Part shown: piece by piece, positions 33,299 through 41,995 of the stretch | Layout: each line of letters opens with the position of its first letter | Numbering within the stretch: the stretch's first letter is position 1 | Source: DSQK01 sp964550175 | GTDB taxonomy: Archaea; Nanobdellota; Nanobdellia; Woesearchaeales; ARS49 | Direction: 5' to 3' | Length of the DNA stretch: 64,000 nucleotides | Assembly: GCA_964550175.1 (NCBI GenBank) | Contig: CAZJXP010000001.1 | Coordinates: forward strand, 124,001-188,000 | Program-made: the position numbers and the translations under genes | Notes under the pieces: generated by a model | Databases searched by the model: none | What the model was told of the DNA's origin: nothing | What the model saw: the letters and a program-made list of their open reading frames with translations, nothing else

Positions 33299-33685
33299 AT
33301 GTGTGAAAAATTCTTCGCAAACCACGGCTACATTTTGACCACGTTATCCCGAATCATTTTCGGCGTCCTGTTCATGTTCCACGGGCTGATGAAGTTCGGC
33401 TTCCTCGGAAACACTCCGGCCCCGACGTTCGGGCTGTTCTGGTTCGCGGGCGCGATTGAAATCGTTGTCGGAATCTTGGTTGCGCTCGGACTGCTCACGC
33501 GCTACGCGGCGATGCTCGGCGCGGTCCACATGACGATGGCCTGGATAATCGGCCATGTGCCGCAGGGCTGGAATCCGTTCTCGAACGGCGGAGAACTTGC
33601 TGTGCTGTACTTCTCGGCGTTCCTCTGGATCATGACCCACGGCGGCGGAAAGCTCAGCGTTGACGCGAAACTTGGGCTGAAATGA
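33299..33685 (+). CDS. DoxX-family membrane protein
   Basis: The 128-aa protein is a DoxX-type quinone/oxidoreductase membrane subunit: RIIFGVLFMFHGLMKFG at the first helix, FAGAIEIVVGILVALGLLTRYAA, and WNPFSNGGELAVLYF. Four helices are expected. An AAAAGGTG Shine-Dalgarno precedes ATG 33299. The gene overlaps the VKOR gene by 4 bp, so both act in the same membrane redox operon. Confidence 0.85.
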   Translation: MCEKFFANHGYILTTLSRIIFGVLFMFHGLMKFGFLGNTPAPTFGLFWFAGAIEIVVGILVALGLLTRYAAMLGAVHMTMAWIIGHVPQGWNPFSNGGELAVLYFSAFLWIMTHGGGKLSVDAKLGLK

Positions 33686-34053
33686 TCCTCGAACTGCTTT
33701 CGCTGGCTGGATTTTTGATTTCTTCCTATATTTTCGTCACGGTGCACAACCACAAGCAGCTGATTTGCCCGCTCGGAAAAGATTGCAACGCGGTCGTTGA
33801 AAGCAAGTACGGCGAACTGTTCGGCATTCGCAATGATATGTTAGGCATGTTCTATTACGCGACCGTATTCATTTTTTCATTCTTCATGATTCCGATCCCG
33901 CACACGCTCGCGCTGTTCGTTACCGGAGGAGCAAGCGCGATGGCGCTGCTGCTCATCTTCATCCAGGCGTTCGTGCTCAAGAAATGGTGCGACTTCTGCC
34001 TCGGAAGCAGCGTCGTGACGTTCGCGATATTTCTCACGGTGCTTCTCGCGTGA
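33682..34053 (+). CDS. VKOR-family disulfide-forming membrane protein
   Basis: The 123-aa protein has four helices and the VKOR residues: CPLGKDCNAVVESKYGELFGIRN with loop cysteines and the active-site pair in KKWCDFC near the C-terminus. It oxidises partner thiols and passes electrons to quinone, supporting disulfide formation outside the cell. No thioredoxin-fold partner is fused or adjacent. It fits the several Cys-rich secreted proteins in this window. It overlaps its neighbours by 4 bp each. Confidence 0.9.
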   Translation: MILELLSLAGFLISSYIFVTVHNHKQLICPLGKDCNAVVESKYGELFGIRNDMLGMFYYATVFIFSFFMIPIPHTLALFVTGGASAMALLLIFIQAFVLKKWCDFCLGSSVVTFAIFLTVLLA

Positions 34054-34427
34054 TATTCTCGCAAAAAATCAAGGTCAAGGCGTCGCCTCACGACGTGTTC
34101 GAGACGCTGATGGACTCGAAGAAGCACACTGCGTTAACGGGCGCGAAGGCAGTTGTGAGCCGAAAGGTCGGCGGCAAATTCTCGATTTTCGAAGGCTGGT
34201 GCAAAGGAAAGAATCTTATTCTGGTAAAGGACAAACTGATCGTGCAGTCCTGGCGCGCGAGCGACTGGAAGAAAGGGGAAGATTCGACCGTCACGTTCAA
34301 GTTTGACAAGATAAAAACAGGCACGTTGCTGACATTGACGCACGGCGCGCCCACGAAATACGCGCCCGGATTGAAAGCAGGCTGGAGGGAATACTATTGG
34401 CAATCACTGAAGAAGAAGTTCGATTGA
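34050..34427 (+). CDS. SRPBCC/AHSA1-like protein
   Basis: The 125-aa protein has the START-like fold pattern of AHSA1: VKASPHDVFETLMDSKKHTALTG at the N-terminus, then a KVGGKFSIFEGW strand and a C-terminal WREYYWQSLKK helix. A GTG at 34050 overlapping the VKOR stop (GTGA) is the likely start. It binds a hydrophobic ligand or a protein partner in the cytoplasm. It overlaps the next gene by 31 bp. Confidence 0.7.
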   Translation: MIFSQKIKVKASPHDVFETLMDSKKHTALTGAKAVVSRKVGGKFSIFEGWCKGKNLILVKDKLIVQSWRASDWKKGEDSTVTFKFDKIKTGTLLTLTHGAPTKYAPGLKAGWREYYWQSLKKKFD

Positions 34428-34696
34428 AGACGCTCGATGAACGGGTAGCGCAGGACGTTATAGCGTTCGCGCAGACGCATCCTTCCGTCGTGCAGGTTAG
34501 GCACGGATTCGGCCCGGATAAGGAGCAGAAAGTCGGACAGTATTTCATCGTTGTTAAAGCGCAGAGCCCGCACATTCTCGCGTTTGATATTATTCGTTTG
34601 CAGAACCAGATTGCCGACGTTTACGGCGTGCAAGAACCCATTAACTACGTTTCCGATCATGGCGCGCTTCCGGGCGGCGGGATTTGGAAACGCTAA
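34397..34696 (+). CDS. Unknown 99-aa protein
   Basis: I do not recognise this protein. It has a mixed fold with RLKTLDERVAQDVIAFA at the N-terminus and VRHGFGPDKEQKVGQYFIVV in the middle, and ends GGGIWKR. The start overlaps the AHSA1-like gene by 31 bp, so it is part of the DoxX-VKOR operon. Confidence 0.5.
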   Translation: MAITEEEVRLKTLDERVAQDVIAFAQTHPSVVQVRHGFGPDKEQKVGQYFIVVKAQSPHILAFDIIRLQNQIADVYGVQEPINYVSDHGALPGGGIWKR

Positions 34697-34729
34697 ATAT
34701 TTTTATACTCTTGTTTTTTCTCGTCTGTT

Positions 34730-35332
34730 GTGGGAGATTATAAGGAAGTCACGAAAGACTCGTACGACCGGCACGCGGACCATTTTGCGAAAAAGTTCCG
34801 CGAAACGTACATTCCCAGTGATCGTTCTGAATTCAGCACGATGCAGACCCTCATGCCAGGAAAGCGTTTGCTGGATGTCGGCTGCGGCGCGGGCGACCAC
34901 GCGGCGTATTTTCAACGACAAGGGCTGTATGTGCGAGCGATTGACCTCTCGTCAGCGATGGTCAAGCGCGCTCGAGAGCAAGGCATTGACGCACGCGTCA
35001 TGGATCTCGAGCAACTTGATTTCGCACGCGAGTCATTCGACGGCATCTGGGCGATGACGTCATTGCTACACATCCCGAAAAAACATATGGCTCCCGTGCG
35101 GGATTCGTTGTACGGCATTCTCGCGAACGAGGGCGTCATGCATGTTTGTTTGAAACAAGGTGAAGGAGAAGGGATGATTACTGATGCTAACCTAAATATG
35201 AAACGCTACTTCTCGTTCTGGAACGCTGAAGAATTTGAGAACGTGATGCATCCGATGTTCTCGACGCTCGAATCGTGGGAGTACCAACGCGGACATTCTA
35301 CTTTTTTGCACTGGTTCTTCAAGAAACGGTAA
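34730..35332 (+). CDS. Class I SAM-dependent methyltransferase
   Basis: The 200-aa protein has LLDVGCGAGDHAAYFQRQG (motif I), a conserved Asp after the third strand (VRAIDLSSAMV), and FDGIWAMTSLLHIPK (motif IV). It starts with a GTG at 34730 behind a TATA-like AATATTTTTATAC about 25 bp upstream. The substrate is unknown. It is separate from the DoxX operon by its own promoter. Confidence 0.8.
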   Translation: MGDYKEVTKDSYDRHADHFAKKFRETYIPSDRSEFSTMQTLMPGKRLLDVGCGAGDHAAYFQRQGLYVRAIDLSSAMVKRAREQGIDARVMDLEQLDFARESFDGIWAMTSLLHIPKKHMAPVRDSLYGILANEGVMHVCLKQGEGEGMITDANLNMKRYFSFWNAEEFENVMHPMFSTLESWEYQRGHSTFLHWFFKKR

Positions 35333-35352
35333 AATTCTACTACTGCGACTGC

Positions 35353-35445
35353 TCAAAATCTGCCGGGGGAACGGCAACAGGCAGTTAGCAACAATTTTTC
35401 TCGCGTCACTTTTTACCGCCCAGATTAGACGTTCGTCCGTCGCAA
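35353..35445. repeat. Palindromic intergenic repeat, copy 7
   Basis: ACTTTTTACCGCCCAGATTAGACGTTCGTCCGTCGC (35408-35444) shares its first 25 bases with the reverse complement of copy 9. The left part contains AAAATCTGCCGG and GTTAGCAAC, related to the right ends of copies 1 and 2. It lies between two convergent genes. Confidence 0.75.
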
Positions 35446-35466
35446 GCAAAAATGAATCAGAAAAAA

Positions 35467-37356
35467 TTAACGTAGTCTGATAGTTTCTAGAACTCTCGGC
35501 GCGGCCGTCTCGATGTGATTCTGCTTGTGGATGCTGGACGCTAAGTCCAAGCATCGCGAGGCTTCGCCGTGGTTGATGATGACCTTCTTCGGTCTCGGTT
35601 CACAGGCGTAGACGTAGCTCATCAATTGTTTTCTGTCGGAGTGGTCTGAAATTTCCAATTTCAATACGTCCATCTTGACCGGAACGACTTCGGTCTTCGT
35701 TCCCACTTTGAACGAGATTTCTCGCTCGCCATGCAGGATTCGGTAACCCAACGAGCCTTCGGGCAAGTAGCAGGAGAAGATCAAGCTGTTAAGCGGGTTG
35801 TCCGCGAGGTTCTTCAAGTATTCCAACGACGGGCCACCGACCAACATACCGGAAGTCGCGATGATGACGCACGCGCCTTCCTCTTCCAGCACTTGAGCTC
35901 GTTCTTTTTGCGAGCCGATGTGCTTGAAAATCTTGCTGAGGAATGGGTTCTGGTCACGGTGGAAAATGTTCTTTCGGATTTGCGCGTTCAAGTATTCCGG
36001 ATACGCCGTGTGGATTGCCGTGATGTCCCACACCATGCCGTCAATGTAAACAGGAATTTCAGGGAGTTCGCCTCGCGCGACGCCGTCGGCCAAAAGCACC
36101 ATCATTTCTTGGGCTTTGCCAGTTCCTAACACGGGCATGAGGATTTTTCCCTTTCTTGCGATTGTGTCTTTGATTGCTTTCATCAAAAGATCGTCAATCT
36201 CCTTCATCGGCGGAAGAATGTTCGTCTTGCCGCCGTACGTCCCTTCGATGATGAGCGTCTCAACTCTCGGGAATCGCGTGACGGCCGGCTCGAACAGGAT
36301 GCTCTTGCCGTACTTCAAGTCGCCCGTGTAAACTAAATTGTGCAGCCCGTTTCCGATGTGCACGTGCACCATCGAGGAGCCGAGAATGTGGCCTGAGTTG
36401 TAGAACGTGATTCTGATGTCGGGCGTGATGTCGGTGACTTCTTCCCAGTCCAACGTGATTGTGTGCTTGATCTCTTCCTTGATGTCGTCCATGTCATAGA
36501 CGAGATCCCGGTTTTCGCCTTTTGCAATCTTGACGAAGTCCAACTGCAAAAGCGCCATCATGTCCCGCGTCGGAGCGGTGCAGTACACTGGGCCGCGGTA
36601 GCCGTACTTGAACAAGTAGGGGATGAACCCTGCGTGGTCAGTGTGGGCGTGCGAAAGAATAACGGCGTCCAAATCCTGGATGTGGAACTCTGGAACGTCA
36701 AGCATCGGGTACGGGTCGGCGTTGTCCGCCACGTTAACGCCGCAGTCCATCAACACGCGTGATTCCTGCGTTTGCAAGAATAAGCATGAACGTCCGACTT
36801 GCCTTGCGCCGCCGAGGAACGTGAGTCGAACCCATTCTTGTTTCTTGCCGCGCATCCAGCCGTCGTAAATACGGTGGCCGGTCTTGTCAAGGAACTTTCG
36901 TCTATAGTCTGCTTCTTGGAAAAGAACGGCACGAATGTTATCAATAATTTGAGATTTGATTGCCGGCGTTCGGCGGATGACGGGCACCCAAAGCGTTTTT
37001 TCTCGGATGACTCTGAGTAATTCTCCGCCTTTTCCTATCGCGAGACCGGGCTTTTCGGTTTCGATGACGACGATGCTTCGCGGCGGGTCGAACAGGATTT
37101 GCGAGATTTCGCACTCGGCCGGGAGAATCTTCTTGATTTCCTTTTCTGTCTTCTCCTGGCTGAGGCTGATGCTGGGATCGGGACGGATTTCGATGCGCTT
37201 CTTGAATTCGTTGACCGCGTCGCGAATCACGCCGCCGTCGTTCAGGAAGAAGTCCGCGTCTTTCGTGTACAGGACGATGTTCGCGCCTTCAAACGCCGCG
37301 TCGTCTATTTTGCCTTCGGGCAATAGTTTTATGATTTCCTTGATGATATCTGCCAT
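35467..37356 (-). CDS. KH-MBL-beta-CASP ribonuclease aCPSF1 (FttA)
   Basis: The 629-aa protein has N-terminal KH domains (to about 140), the metallo-beta-lactamase motif SHAHTDHAGFIP, YTGDLKYG, and the beta-CASP motifs with a C-terminal SDHSDRKQL and NHGEASRCL. The layout matches archaeal aCPSF1, which cleaves nascent transcripts at U-rich ends to terminate transcription. It is one of the most conserved archaeal proteins. The C-terminal sequence is complete. Confidence 0.95.
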   Translation of the reverse strand: MADIIKEIIKLLPEGKIDDAAFEGANIVLYTKDADFFLNDGGVIRDAVNEFKKRIEIRPDPSISLSQEKTEKEIKKILPAECEISQILFDPPRSIVVIETEKPGLAIGKGGELLRVIREKTLWVPVIRRTPAIKSQIIDNIRAVLFQEADYRRKFLDKTGHRIYDGWMRGKKQEWVRLTFLGGARQVGRSCLFLQTQESRVLMDCGVNVADNADPYPMLDVPEFHIQDLDAVILSHAHTDHAGFIPYLFKYGYRGPVYCTAPTRDMMALLQLDFVKIAKGENRDLVYDMDDIKEEIKHTITLDWEEVTDITPDIRITFYNSGHILGSSMVHVHIGNGLHNLVYTGDLKYGKSILFEPAVTRFPRVETLIIEGTYGGKTNILPPMKEIDDLLMKAIKDTIARKGKILMPVLGTGKAQEMMVLLADGVARGELPEIPVYIDGMVWDITAIHTAYPEYLNAQIRKNIFHRDQNPFLSKIFKHIGSQKERAQVLEEEGACVIIATSGMLVGGPSLEYLKNLADNPLNSLIFSCYLPEGSLGYRILHGEREISFKVGTKTEVVPVKMDVLKLEISDHSDRKQLMSYVYACEPRPKKVIINHGEASRCLDLASSIHKQNHIETAAPRVLETIRLR

Positions 37357-37432
37357 AAGATTTCCTAATACTGAGTTTATCTAATTTTATTAATCCTAAT
37401 TTCTAATGCTGAGTTAATACTGATGAGAGTAA

Positions 37433-38068
37433 TTACATCTCGAGACGGACGGTGCAGTCCTTCTCGAACACAAACTTCGCGCCGTCGGTCGTCACAGTGA
37501 GCACGTCAATGCCGTTGCCGGAGGCCGTGTCGCGCTGGATGGCCGCGTTGATGGCCTTGCCCGCGACCTTGATCCCTTCTTCGACGCTCAATCCCTTCTT
37601 GTACACGGTTTCCAAGACGCCGAGCGCGAACACGCAGCCCGAGCCGTCAGACGTGTATTCCTCGATGTCCATGACGCTGCCGTCGATGCCGATCTCGAAC
37701 GCGTGGCAGCCGTATTCATCCACGCCCGCGAGCAAAAAGCCCGTGATGCCGGGAATCGAGGAGAATTTTCTGAAATTGTTATAGACCATGCCCGCGAGCA
37801 AGTTTGCGGCTTCCTTGGTGGTCGAAATCTTGTTCGTCTGGATGTCCTTGAGCTTGAGTTCGGCTTTCAATAGTCTAGTGAGGAGCTGAACATCGGAAAC
37901 GGTTCCCGCGACGGTTACTGCGAGCTTATCGGTGATTTGGAGGATCTTTCGGAACTTCTTGTTCGCGACATAGCCAGCCGTGACTCTACGGTCAGAGGCT
38001 AGGACGATGCCGTCCTTACAGACAATCGCGACTGTCGTTGTTCCCGTTTTTGCTTGCTTCTCGTCCAT
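37433..38068 (-). CDS. psmB: 20S proteasome subunit beta
   Basis: The 211-aa protein starts with a short propeptide (MDEKQAKTG) and mature Thr1 in TTTVAIV, the N-terminal nucleophile. It has LASDRRVTAGYVANKK and a GSGCVFALGVLE segment near the C-terminus. ATG 38068 is preferred over a GTG at 38098 because a TTTAAATACC box lies about 40 bp upstream and AAAGGGA precedes the ATG. It is the proteolytic subunit of the proteasome core. Confidence 0.95.
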   Translation of the reverse strand: MDEKQAKTGTTTVAIVCKDGIVLASDRRVTAGYVANKKFRKILQITDKLAVTVAGTVSDVQLLTRLLKAELKLKDIQTNKISTTKEAANLLAGMVYNNFRKFSSIPGITGFLLAGVDEYGCHAFEIGIDGSVMDIEEYTSDGSGCVFALGVLETVYKKGLSVEEGIKVAGKAINAAIQRDTASGNGIDVLTVTTDGAKFVFEKDCTVRLEM

Positions 38069-38124
38069 CAGAATCCCTTTGAGAATGCTATATTCCACCT
38101 AATCGTGGTGGTATTTAAAGATTG

Positions 38125-38682
38125 CTATTGGCTCTTCGCGTTGATGATGTATTTGCGGAAGACCGGCGCAATGGTGTTCTGGTCGTGCACCTGCATGTGC
38201 TCCTGATGCCACGGCTCGTAAACTGCTTGCAGCTTGCTTCGCTGACCGCCGTCGATGATGATACCTGACTCACTGACATTGTACTTCTCGTGGACGCTCA
38301 ACAGCTGGCGCCGGAAGTCCGCGGCAATCGGGTATCGGCCAAATGAAACGAGCCTGCAATCAATAAGATCATTGCTGATGGCGTGCACGAACGCCAGGAA
38401 CGCCGGAAGGGCGTCGTACGGGTCAAGCGAAGGGATGTCGCCGAACGAGCATTCGTCGACGAGCCCGAAGTCCCGCCGGAAGCCCAAACGAGAACGGATA
38501 TCGTCGCTGATGTCCTTCACGACCGACGGCAACGGGTCAAACTCCGAGGTTGTTAACGGACGGGCGCTCATCATAATCAGCGAAGAAGGCTTGTTGTTGC
38601 TGACGTAATGCACGTTATGGCTTCGGCCATACTTTGAGGAATCGCTCGGACTTGACGTCAGCCAGGAGATTAAATCGCTCAT
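38125..38682 (-). CDS. Unknown 185-aa protein
   Basis: I do not recognise this soluble protein. It has a Ser-rich N-terminus, a DIRSRLGFRRDFGL stretch in the middle and VYEPWHQEHMQVHDQNTIAPVF at the C-terminus with several His residues. A TATA-like CTTTATAAAG is near 38702-38712. It is transcribed toward the proteasome beta gene, 57 bp away. Confidence 0.5.
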   Translation of the reverse strand: MSDLISWLTSSPSDSSKYGRSHNVHYVSNNKPSSLIMMSARPLTTSEFDPLPSVVKDISDDIRSRLGFRRDFGLVDECSFGDIPSLDPYDALPAFLAFVHAISNDLIDCRLVSFGRYPIAADFRRQLLSVHEKYNVSESGIIIDGGQRSKLQAVYEPWHQEHMQVHDQNTIAPVFRKYIINAKSQ

Positions 38683-38734
38683 ACGCCCTCAAACGAATAA
38701 CGCTTTATAAAGGTTTCGCCCCTTTTAAGTGACA

Positions 38735-40171
38735 TCATTCTGCCAGACTGACGACGTTCTTGCCCAGCAGCTTCTTCGACTTGTACAGCGCCTTGTCCGC
38801 TCGTTCGATCAAGTGCAGCGCGGAATGCTTGACATCGTCCATTGTTGCCGTGTAGAGCGCGACGCCGACGCTGGCTGTGATGGCTTTTCTGTCCGTGATG
38901 GGCATCGTGCCGAATAATCTCCTTGCGGCGATGAGTTGCTTTGTCGTGGTTTCGATTAAGTCACGCAGGCGCTCGGCCGCGTCCAACGCGTGCTGGATGG
39001 ATTTGTCCTTGTCGTTCGAATCGGAGTCGACGAGCACGACAAGCTCTTCCCCGCCGAACCGGCAGACCGCGTCGTTAATCTTTGTGTGTGAACGCAGGAT
39101 GGTCGCGACGGTTCGCAAGGCCGCGTCTCCCGTGGCATGACTTTGGTTGTCGTTCACGCCCTTGAAATTGTCGATGTCAAACATGATGAGGGCAAAAGGC
39201 TTGCCGCCGTTATTCGTCGCGTTGATTCGTCTTTGGAGCTCGGTGTCGAAATAAGCGCGATTGTACAAGAGCGTGACGGCATCTAATGCGGCGCTCGCGG
39301 TCTTGACGCGCTCAAACGCCTTCGCGCCGACCATCGAAAGAAGCTTGAGCGCCTGCGGGTCGACATTGCGCACTTGCTTCTGCAGCAGCATCGCGTATTC
39401 GGCGACCTCGTCCGGCTTCGTGAATTTTCTGAGATCTTCCTTGACGTCGTCCAACGTGATGAACGTTTTCGTTTTATCGGCGATGCCGAGCTTGATTTTA
39501 TCGATGACGCTTCTGACATCCTGCTTCTGCCGCATCAATAAGTTTAACGGCTCGACGAACTTGTGCTTTTCCTCGATGAGGAGCAACTGCAGGCCACTGG
39601 CGAATCCGGCTATGCTTGCGGCGAGTCGAGCACGCTCGACGGGGTTCTGCTCCGCGAGCGCGCGAGAGAGGATGACGTCCTCGTCCGCTAACGATTTTTG
39701 CTGCGCGACGACTATAGGAAGGAATTCGTTCAGCGCGTATTCGATGCGCTTGTCGATGGCGGCTTCGGCCAAATTCTGTTTGAGCCCCTGGGTCGCGTTT
39801 TCGATCGCGCCATAGAGCTTTTTTAACGCTGAATTGCCGTGAATGCCCGCGAGCGTTTGTTGGCTTTCCGCGATGTCTTCACGAAACGCGGATTCTGTGA
39901 TGGTAAGTTCACGGAGCTCCTGCTTGACCAGCTCAGATTCTCGCGCGACGTAGGAGCTCACGACACGGAAGCCCTGCAATAATGAACGAATCTGGTCGAT
40001 ATACCTCTTTGATTCTGCGGGGTTGTTTGACGCAGCTCTGAGTTGCGTCGCGAGCTTGACGTGGACTGTGCCGAGCTGAAGTCTGTTCGAGAAGCTGTTG
40101 AGAATCTGCTGCTCCTGGTAGCCGAGCCTGAGCAAGGCATTTGCTATGCGCTCCAGCACCTCATTTTCCAT
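38735..40171 (-). CDS. GGDEF-domain protein
   Basis: The 478-aa protein has a long helical, coiled-coil N-terminus (to about residue 290) and a C-terminal GGDEF domain: DAVTLLYNRAYFD, then FDIDNFKGVNDNQSHATGDAAL, and RFGGEEL (residues 373-377), the catalytic signature of diguanylate cyclases. The inhibitory RxxD site is replaced by KxxD. No membrane segment is seen, and no PilZ or EAL protein lies in the window. GGDEF proteins are unusual in archaea; catalysis is predicted, but the role is unknown. Confidence 0.85.
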   Translation of the reverse strand: MENEVLERIANALLRLGYQEQQILNSFSNRLQLGTVHVKLATQLRAASNNPAESKRYIDQIRSLLQGFRVVSSYVARESELVKQELRELTITESAFREDIAESQQTLAGIHGNSALKKLYGAIENATQGLKQNLAEAAIDKRIEYALNEFLPIVVAQQKSLADEDVILSRALAEQNPVERARLAASIAGFASGLQLLLIEEKHKFVEPLNLLMRQKQDVRSVIDKIKLGIADKTKTFITLDDVKEDLRKFTKPDEVAEYAMLLQKQVRNVDPQALKLLSMVGAKAFERVKTASAALDAVTLLYNRAYFDTELQRRINATNNGGKPFALIMFDIDNFKGVNDNQSHATGDAALRTVATILRSHTKINDAVCRFGGEELVVLVDSDSNDKDKSIQHALDAAERLRDLIETTTKQLIAARRLFGTMPITDRKAITASVGVALYTATMDDVKHSALHLIERADKALYKSKKLLGKNVVSLAE

Positions 40172-40271
40172 GAAGCTCCCTTATGTCTTTTTTATTTAAG
40201 ACTTGCTAATGCACTAGGATAAGAATGAAAAGAGTTAATAAATAAAAAAAGAATAAAACAAAATCAGAAAC

Positions 40272-40424
40272 TTACTTCTTCGCTTTGCCGATGATTCGGA
40301 AAACGGTCGTGCCGCAGTGCGGGCATTTGCCCTTCATCGCGTTCATGCCGTTCTTCATCGTAACTGTTTTGCCGTCCTTGATCTCAACGCCCTTCTTGCA
40401 CTTCATGCATCGTCCTTCTACCAT
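40272..40424 (-). CDS. Small zinc-ribbon protein, DUF5679
   Basis: The 50-aa protein reads RCMKCKKGVEIKDGK at the N-terminus and KGKCPHCGTTVFRI at the C-terminus, giving two CxxC pairs of a zinc ribbon. It matches DUF5679, which occurs in archaea and is fused to topoisomerase I in bacteria. It probably binds nucleic acid or protein partners. It is too short to appear in long-frame scans. Confidence 0.8.
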   Translation of the reverse strand: MVEGRCMKCKKGVEIKDGKTVTMKNGMNAMKGKCPHCGTTVFRIIGKAKK

Positions 40425-40732
40425 TTGCGTTCACCCCGAGGTTTATTCAATCAGTTCCTATTACTAGGATATCGTCTATTTCCTTCACAATTGTATTTAA
40501 ACTTTTGGATTAGGCACTCGTGAAATTTAATATTTTAAATATGGAAAATAAATGAGATTTTGTGTTTAGGTTCACGACGAGAAAAACTACTTTCACGAAC
40601 GAACGTCCAATCTGGGCGGTAAAAAGTGATGTTGACTCGTGCAACGTGAATGAAGCCGTAACGCCTACTGTGTCAATCATAACTACCCCAGGTCGTTATT
40701 GAGTCGCTAGCGTCGTTACTAGAACAATCAAC
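40425..40732. repeat. Gene-free stretch with repeat copy 9
   Basis: The gap between the zinc-ribbon gene and DUF655 holds an AT-rich segment (40470-40555) and a clear family copy at about 40577-40647, which ends GGGCGGTAAAAAGT and has flanking GCAACGT. The reverse complement of 40585-40628 resembles copy 7. The remainder (40648-40732) shows no gene. Confidence 0.7.
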
Positions 40733-41320
40733 TTACAAATCGACAAACAGTCTGTGCTTCTCGTTACCGCCCAGTTCTGCGATGATTCTGCGCACAATCG
40801 CCTTTTCGGGGTCCGGAAGGAGCTTGACTCGCGTCTTCATGTCAGCAAAGCTTTCGAACGGCTTTTCCTGCCTTCGTTCGAGCACTTCCCACATGTGCTT
40901 CTTTCCGAATCCGGGGATAAGCTCGAGCTGGTGCATTCGCATCGTCATCGGTGGAGCCTTGTTGAAGAACTCGATGAAGCGGGCTTCGCCCTTTTTCACT
41001 AAATCGCCGAGCACGAATTCTAATTCTGCGTTTGCGGTTGCGGTGAGCTTGTCGAGTGTGAGTCTGCCGAGAATATGGTGAATCTTGTCGCGCTTCCCTT
41101 CGCCGATGTAGACTTCCTCGTACGGCTGCAAGAAGACGTCCTTTCTCGGCACTAATTCCAACGGCAGGAAGTGCGTCTTGCCGATGGCGTGCACGATGGC
41201 AGTTTTTCTATGACTGGGTCGCGGATCCGACGGATAGCCGTTCGGCAAGAAATCTAGCACGATGGCGATGTCCTCCTTCGGGACAACGCGTCCTAGTCCT
41301 CTGCGGTCTGATTCGTCCAT
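40733..41320 (-). CDS. DUF655 RNA-binding-like protein
   Basis: The 195-aa protein matches DUF655 (OB-like domain followed by a helix-hairpin-helix): VVPKEDIAIVLDFLPNGYPSD at the N-terminus, QPYEEVYIGEGKRDKIHHILG, and LIPGFGKKHMWEVLERRQEKPF. It is a conserved archaeal gene usually found after rpl21e and rpo4, as here. It probably acts in translation or RNA metabolism. Confidence 0.9.
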   Translation of the reverse strand: MDESDRRGLGRVVPKEDIAIVLDFLPNGYPSDPRPSHRKTAIVHAIGKTHFLPLELVPRKDVFLQPYEEVYIGEGKRDKIHHILGRLTLDKLTATANAELEFVLGDLVKKGEARFIEFFNKAPPMTMRMHQLELIPGFGKKHMWEVLERRQEKPFESFADMKTRVKLLPDPEKAIVRRIIAELGGNEKHRLFVDL

Positions 41321-41354
41321 GTTAGAACCTTTGAGAAACGGTGCTACTTAAACA

Positions 41355-41696
41355 TTACGCAACGAATTCGGCAATCGTCGACGCGATCTTGTCGAGATTG
41401 TCGTTCGTCACCGTGACTGCGTAGCCTTGCAGAACAATCTTGACGTCCTTCGCCGTAACGGGGAGAACGTCGATGAGCTTGATGATGTGCGGCTCCTTGA
41501 TTCGCGGGATGCCCAACTTGGTGATGGCGGCGAACAATTCCTTCGCGCGCGTTGCCGAGAGCTTGGCGAACTGCTCCAAGTACTCGAACGTCTTTCCCGC
41601 TCGGTAGTTGAGCTCGGTCTCCTTCGCCTTGATCGTGTCGAGAATCTCCTTTACTTCAGCGGCGCTGATCGGAGTTTCCTGGATTTTCTGTTTCAT
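41355..41696 (-). CDS. rpoF: RNA polymerase subunit Rpo4/F
   Basis: The 113-aa protein has the Rpb4-like HRDC-type layout: ISAAEVKEILDTIKAKETELNYRAGKTFEYLEQ and LPVTAKDVKIVLQGYAVTV near the C-terminus. It pairs with Rpo7 on the polymerase stalk. It lies 2 bp downstream of rpl21e and 34 bp upstream of DUF655, the classic archaeal order. Confidence 0.9.
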   Translation of the reverse strand: MKQKIQETPISAAEVKEILDTIKAKETELNYRAGKTFEYLEQFAKLSATRAKELFAAITKLGIPRIKEPHIIKLIDVLPVTAKDVKIVLQGYAVTVTNDNLDKIASTIAEFVA

Positions 41697-41698
41697 GT

Positions 41699-41995
41699 TT
41701 ATGCCAAGATCTTCTTCAAATGAACGGGATGGACGAACAAGATGCGGTCGTTCTTGCTGACTCGGACGACAACTTCGTAACTTTCGCCACGCTTGCTTGC
41801 GATTTTGCCTTGGTTGCCGTGGTAGCGGTGAAAGTAGCGTCCTTCCATGCAGCTCGGTTCGAACTGGAGACAGACTTTGTCTCCGACTTTGAACGCTTCG
41901 AGATACTTGGCGATGCTGACCTTTCCTGCCGTGCGCGCGTCCTTCTTGAACGTACGTCGGGTTCGTCGTCTCGCTCCACCTACACGTTGGCTCAT
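41699..41995 (-). CDS. rpl21e: 50S ribosomal protein eL21
   Basis: The 98-aa basic protein has RRRTRRTFKKDARTAGKVSIAKYL, then FEPSCMEGRYFHRYHGNQGKIASKRG, hallmarks of eL21. It is part of the large ribosomal subunit. It is the first gene of the rpl21e-rpoF-DUF655 operon. Confidence 0.95.
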   Translation of the reverse strand: MSQRVGGARRRTRRTFKKDARTAGKVSIAKYLEAFKVGDKVCLQFEPSCMEGRYFHRYHGNQGKIASKRGESYEVVVRVSKNDRILFVHPVHLKKILA

